Shown: in pieces, positions 62,700 to 64,000 of the stretch
How the letters are laid out: the number at the start of each line of letters is the position of its first letter
How positions within the stretch are numbered: position 1 is the stretch's first letter
NCBI RefSeq assembly: GCF_003865375.1
Contig: NZ_RQVS01000002.1
Location: 1-64,000 of the forward strand
Source: Gulosibacter macacae
GTDB taxonomy: Bacteria; Actinomycetota; Actinomycetes; Actinomycetales; Microbacteriaceae
DNA length: 64,000 nucleotides
Reading direction: 5' to 3'
Position numbers and translations under genes: made by a program
The notes under the pieces: model-generated
Database searches by the model: none
The model's input: only the letters and a program-made list of their open reading frames with translations
What the model was told of the DNA's origin: nothing

Positions 62700-62763
62700 C
62701 GCGGCAAGCACTTCACCAACTTCGATTTGCGCTGCACGGCTGCGATGTGTGAAACTGGACGAC

Positions 62764-62854
62764 GGTGACGTGTCCGAGCGGCCGAAGGTGCGACACTCGA
62801 AATGTCGTGTGCGGTACCCCCGCACCGTGGGTTCAAATCCCACCGTCACCGCCA
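62764..62854 (+). tRNA. tRNA-Ser (CGA)
   Basis: Class II tRNA with a long variable arm (TGTGCGGTACCCCCGCAC). Acceptor GGTGACG/CGTCACC, D arm TGTCCGAGCGGCCGAAGG, anticodon loop CTCGAAA (CGA) between CGACA/TGTCG stems, T arm GTGGGTTCAAATCCCAC. CCA is encoded at 62852-62854. Confidence 0.95.
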
Positions 62855-62855
62855 G

Positions 62856-62888
62856 AGAAACCCCCGAGCAATCGGGGGTTTCTTCATT
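62856..62888 (+). terminator. Terminator after tRNA-Ser
   Basis: AGAAACCCCCGA, loop GCAA, TCGGGGGTTTCT: a perfect 12-bp stem directly after the tRNA, followed by TCATTTT. Confidence 0.9.
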
Positions 62889-63056
62889 TTCTCAGGTCGC
62901 AGTGTGTGCGCTGGGGGCGGAAATTGGCGCGGCGCTTACGAAGCTTTCGGCCGGTCCCGCAGGGATCACTATTGCGCACAACCCTCATCGTGTAATAGTT
63001 GGTGTACTGACTAATTCCAGCCGCATCCGTGTGGCCCGTGATCAAAGGAGATCGCT

Positions 63057-64000
63057 TTGCAGTTCTATCGCGACGGGTACCGACCCGGAGACCCCGAAAT
63101 CGAGCCCGCCGCACCCCAAGCGCAGCAGCGTCCCGAGCGCATCCCCGCCGAAGTCGACGTACTCATCGTGGGCACCGGCCCCGCCGGCACCGTCCTCGCC
63201 GCGCAACTCGCCGCGTTCCCGGAGATCAACACCCGCATCGTTGAGCGTCGCGAGGGTCCGCTTCAAGTCGGCCAAGCCGACGGTGTCGCCTGCCGCACCG
63301 TCGAAATGTTTGAGGCATTCGGCCTCGCCCAGGGCCTATTGCGTGAGGCATATTGGGTCAACGAAGTGCGCTTCTGGGGCCCCTCAGCCGCCGATCGCAA
63401 CCACATCGAGCGCACCGGCTGGGTCGAAGACACCCCCGAAGGCCTCAGCGAAATGCCGCACGTCATCGTCAACCAGGCGCGAATGCAGCAATATCTCCTC
63501 GACAAGGCCGCAAAGTCGGCGAGCAAGCTCGAACCCAACTACGGCGTCGAATTCGTGACCCTCGAGGTTGGCGAGGGCGAGCATCCGGTCGCAGTCACCC
63601 TGCGCGAAGGTGACGAAGAATTTACCGTGCGCGCCAAGTACGTCGTCGGCTGCGACGGGGCCCGCAGTAATGTGCGTCGCGCCATCGGCCGCAAGCTCGA
63701 GGGCGATGCGGCGAACCACGCTTGGGGTGTCATGGACGTGCTCGCCGTCACCGACTTCCCCGATTGGCGCACGAAGAACGTGATCCAATCGGCCGGTAAG
63801 GGGAGCCTCCTCATGATTCCCCGCGAGGGCGGCAATATGGTGCGCCTCTACGTCGACCTCGGCGAGGTTCAAGCGGGCGACCGCAGCATCCGGGACACCA
63901 CGGTCGAGCAGCTCACCGAGGTCGCGAACGCGATCCTGCATCCCTATTCGATCGATGTGCGCTCGGTGGCGTGGTCGTCGGTCTACGAAGTCGGCCAGCG
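63057..64000 (+). CDS. FAD-dependent aromatic monooxygenase, 5' part
   Basis: About 315 residues seen; the gene runs past the window edge. FAD motif VLIVGTGPAGTVLAAQLA, then the second FAD contact VVGCDGARSNVRRAIG, in the order of phenol/3-hydroxybenzoate (MobA-like) hydroxylases. TTG 63057 is used: AAAGGAG ends six bases before it and the product starts QFYRDGYRPGDP, as in MobA relatives. It adds oxygen to a phenolic ring using NADPH. Nothing next to it clarifies the substrate. Confidence 0.88.
   Translation, partial: MQFYRDGYRPGDPEIEPAAPQAQQRPERIPAEVDVLIVGTGPAGTVLAAQLAAFPEINTRIVERREGPLQVGQADGVACRTVEMFEAFGLAQGLLREAYWVNEVRFWGPSAADRNHIERTGWVEDTPEGLSEMPHVIVNQARMQQYLLDKAAKSASKLEPNYGVEFVTLEVGEGEHPVAVTLREGDEEFTVRAKYVVGCDGARSNVRRAIGRKLEGDAANHAWGVMDVLAVTDFPDWRTKNVIQSAGKGSLLMIPREGGNMVRLYVDLGEVQAGDRSIRDTTVEQLTEVANAILHPYSIDVRSVAWSSVYEVGQ

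Noticed and set aside
62972-62998. Promoter TTGCGC ... TAATAG before the aromatic monooxygenase
   Set aside because: Spacing of 15 bases is short and both boxes are weak; not enough to list.

Overview
The window is a high-GC actinobacterial chromosome segment. Gene content and order (ppa, tilS, hpt, ftsH, the fol genes, DUF3180, PH-domain proteins, DUF2520 protein, panC, lysS, clpC, radA) fit the family Microbacteriaceae. The assignment rests on protein resemblance and synteny recalled from memory, not on a search.

Layout. 1-4065: a broken DUF2867 fragment, a TIGR01777 epimerase, and a MarR regulator divergent from an MMPL exporter that lacks a normal start codon. 4066-8102: a small integrase module (unknown protein, excisionase-like protein, tyrosine integrase) followed by an IS256/IS1249-type insertion sequence, beside a Glu-Asp-Phe tRNA operon. 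8714-23315: housekeeping genes (M23 peptidase, pyrophosphatase, tilS, hpt, ftsH, folE, folP, folB-folK, DUF3180). A block of RNB nuclease, GntR, HAD and endo/exonuclease genes lies between hpt and ftsH, and an orphan AbiEi-like/DUF559 gene lies between folE and folP. 23316-26549: a secreted surface-protein gene reduced to its two ends by an IS3 element that itself carries an IS30. 26586-39253: ugd, two PH-domain membrane proteins, DUF2520 protein, a second AbiEi-like gene, panC, lysS, lipoprotein, clpC. 39466-40985: three unrecognised genes, possibly secretion related. 41068-49131: MFS transporter, then a catabolic cassette (alcohol dehydrogenase, Baeyer-Villiger monooxygenase, esterase, plus a 3-hydroxyacyl-CoA dehydrogenase) with a divergent GAF/PucR regulator. 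49230-59066: Ppx/GppA phosphatase, N-acetyltransferase, and two large LAxTG-anchored extracellular enzymes (nuclease and 5'-nucleotidase). 59149-64000: radA, lipid kinase, TetR and SnoaL-like pair, tRNA-Ser, and the start of an aromatic FAD monooxygenase.

The most unusual observations are these. The two orphan AbiEi/DUF559 genes share a 36-bp upstream element at almost identical distance from the start codon. A 14-bp GTTCC-N4-GGCAC motif clusters around one of them. FolE appears to have lost a catalytic histidine. An IS-mediated deletion has removed the middle of a surface-protein gene. A REP-like repeat family sits at synteny breaks. The ketone/alcohol degradation cassette is compact and complete-looking.
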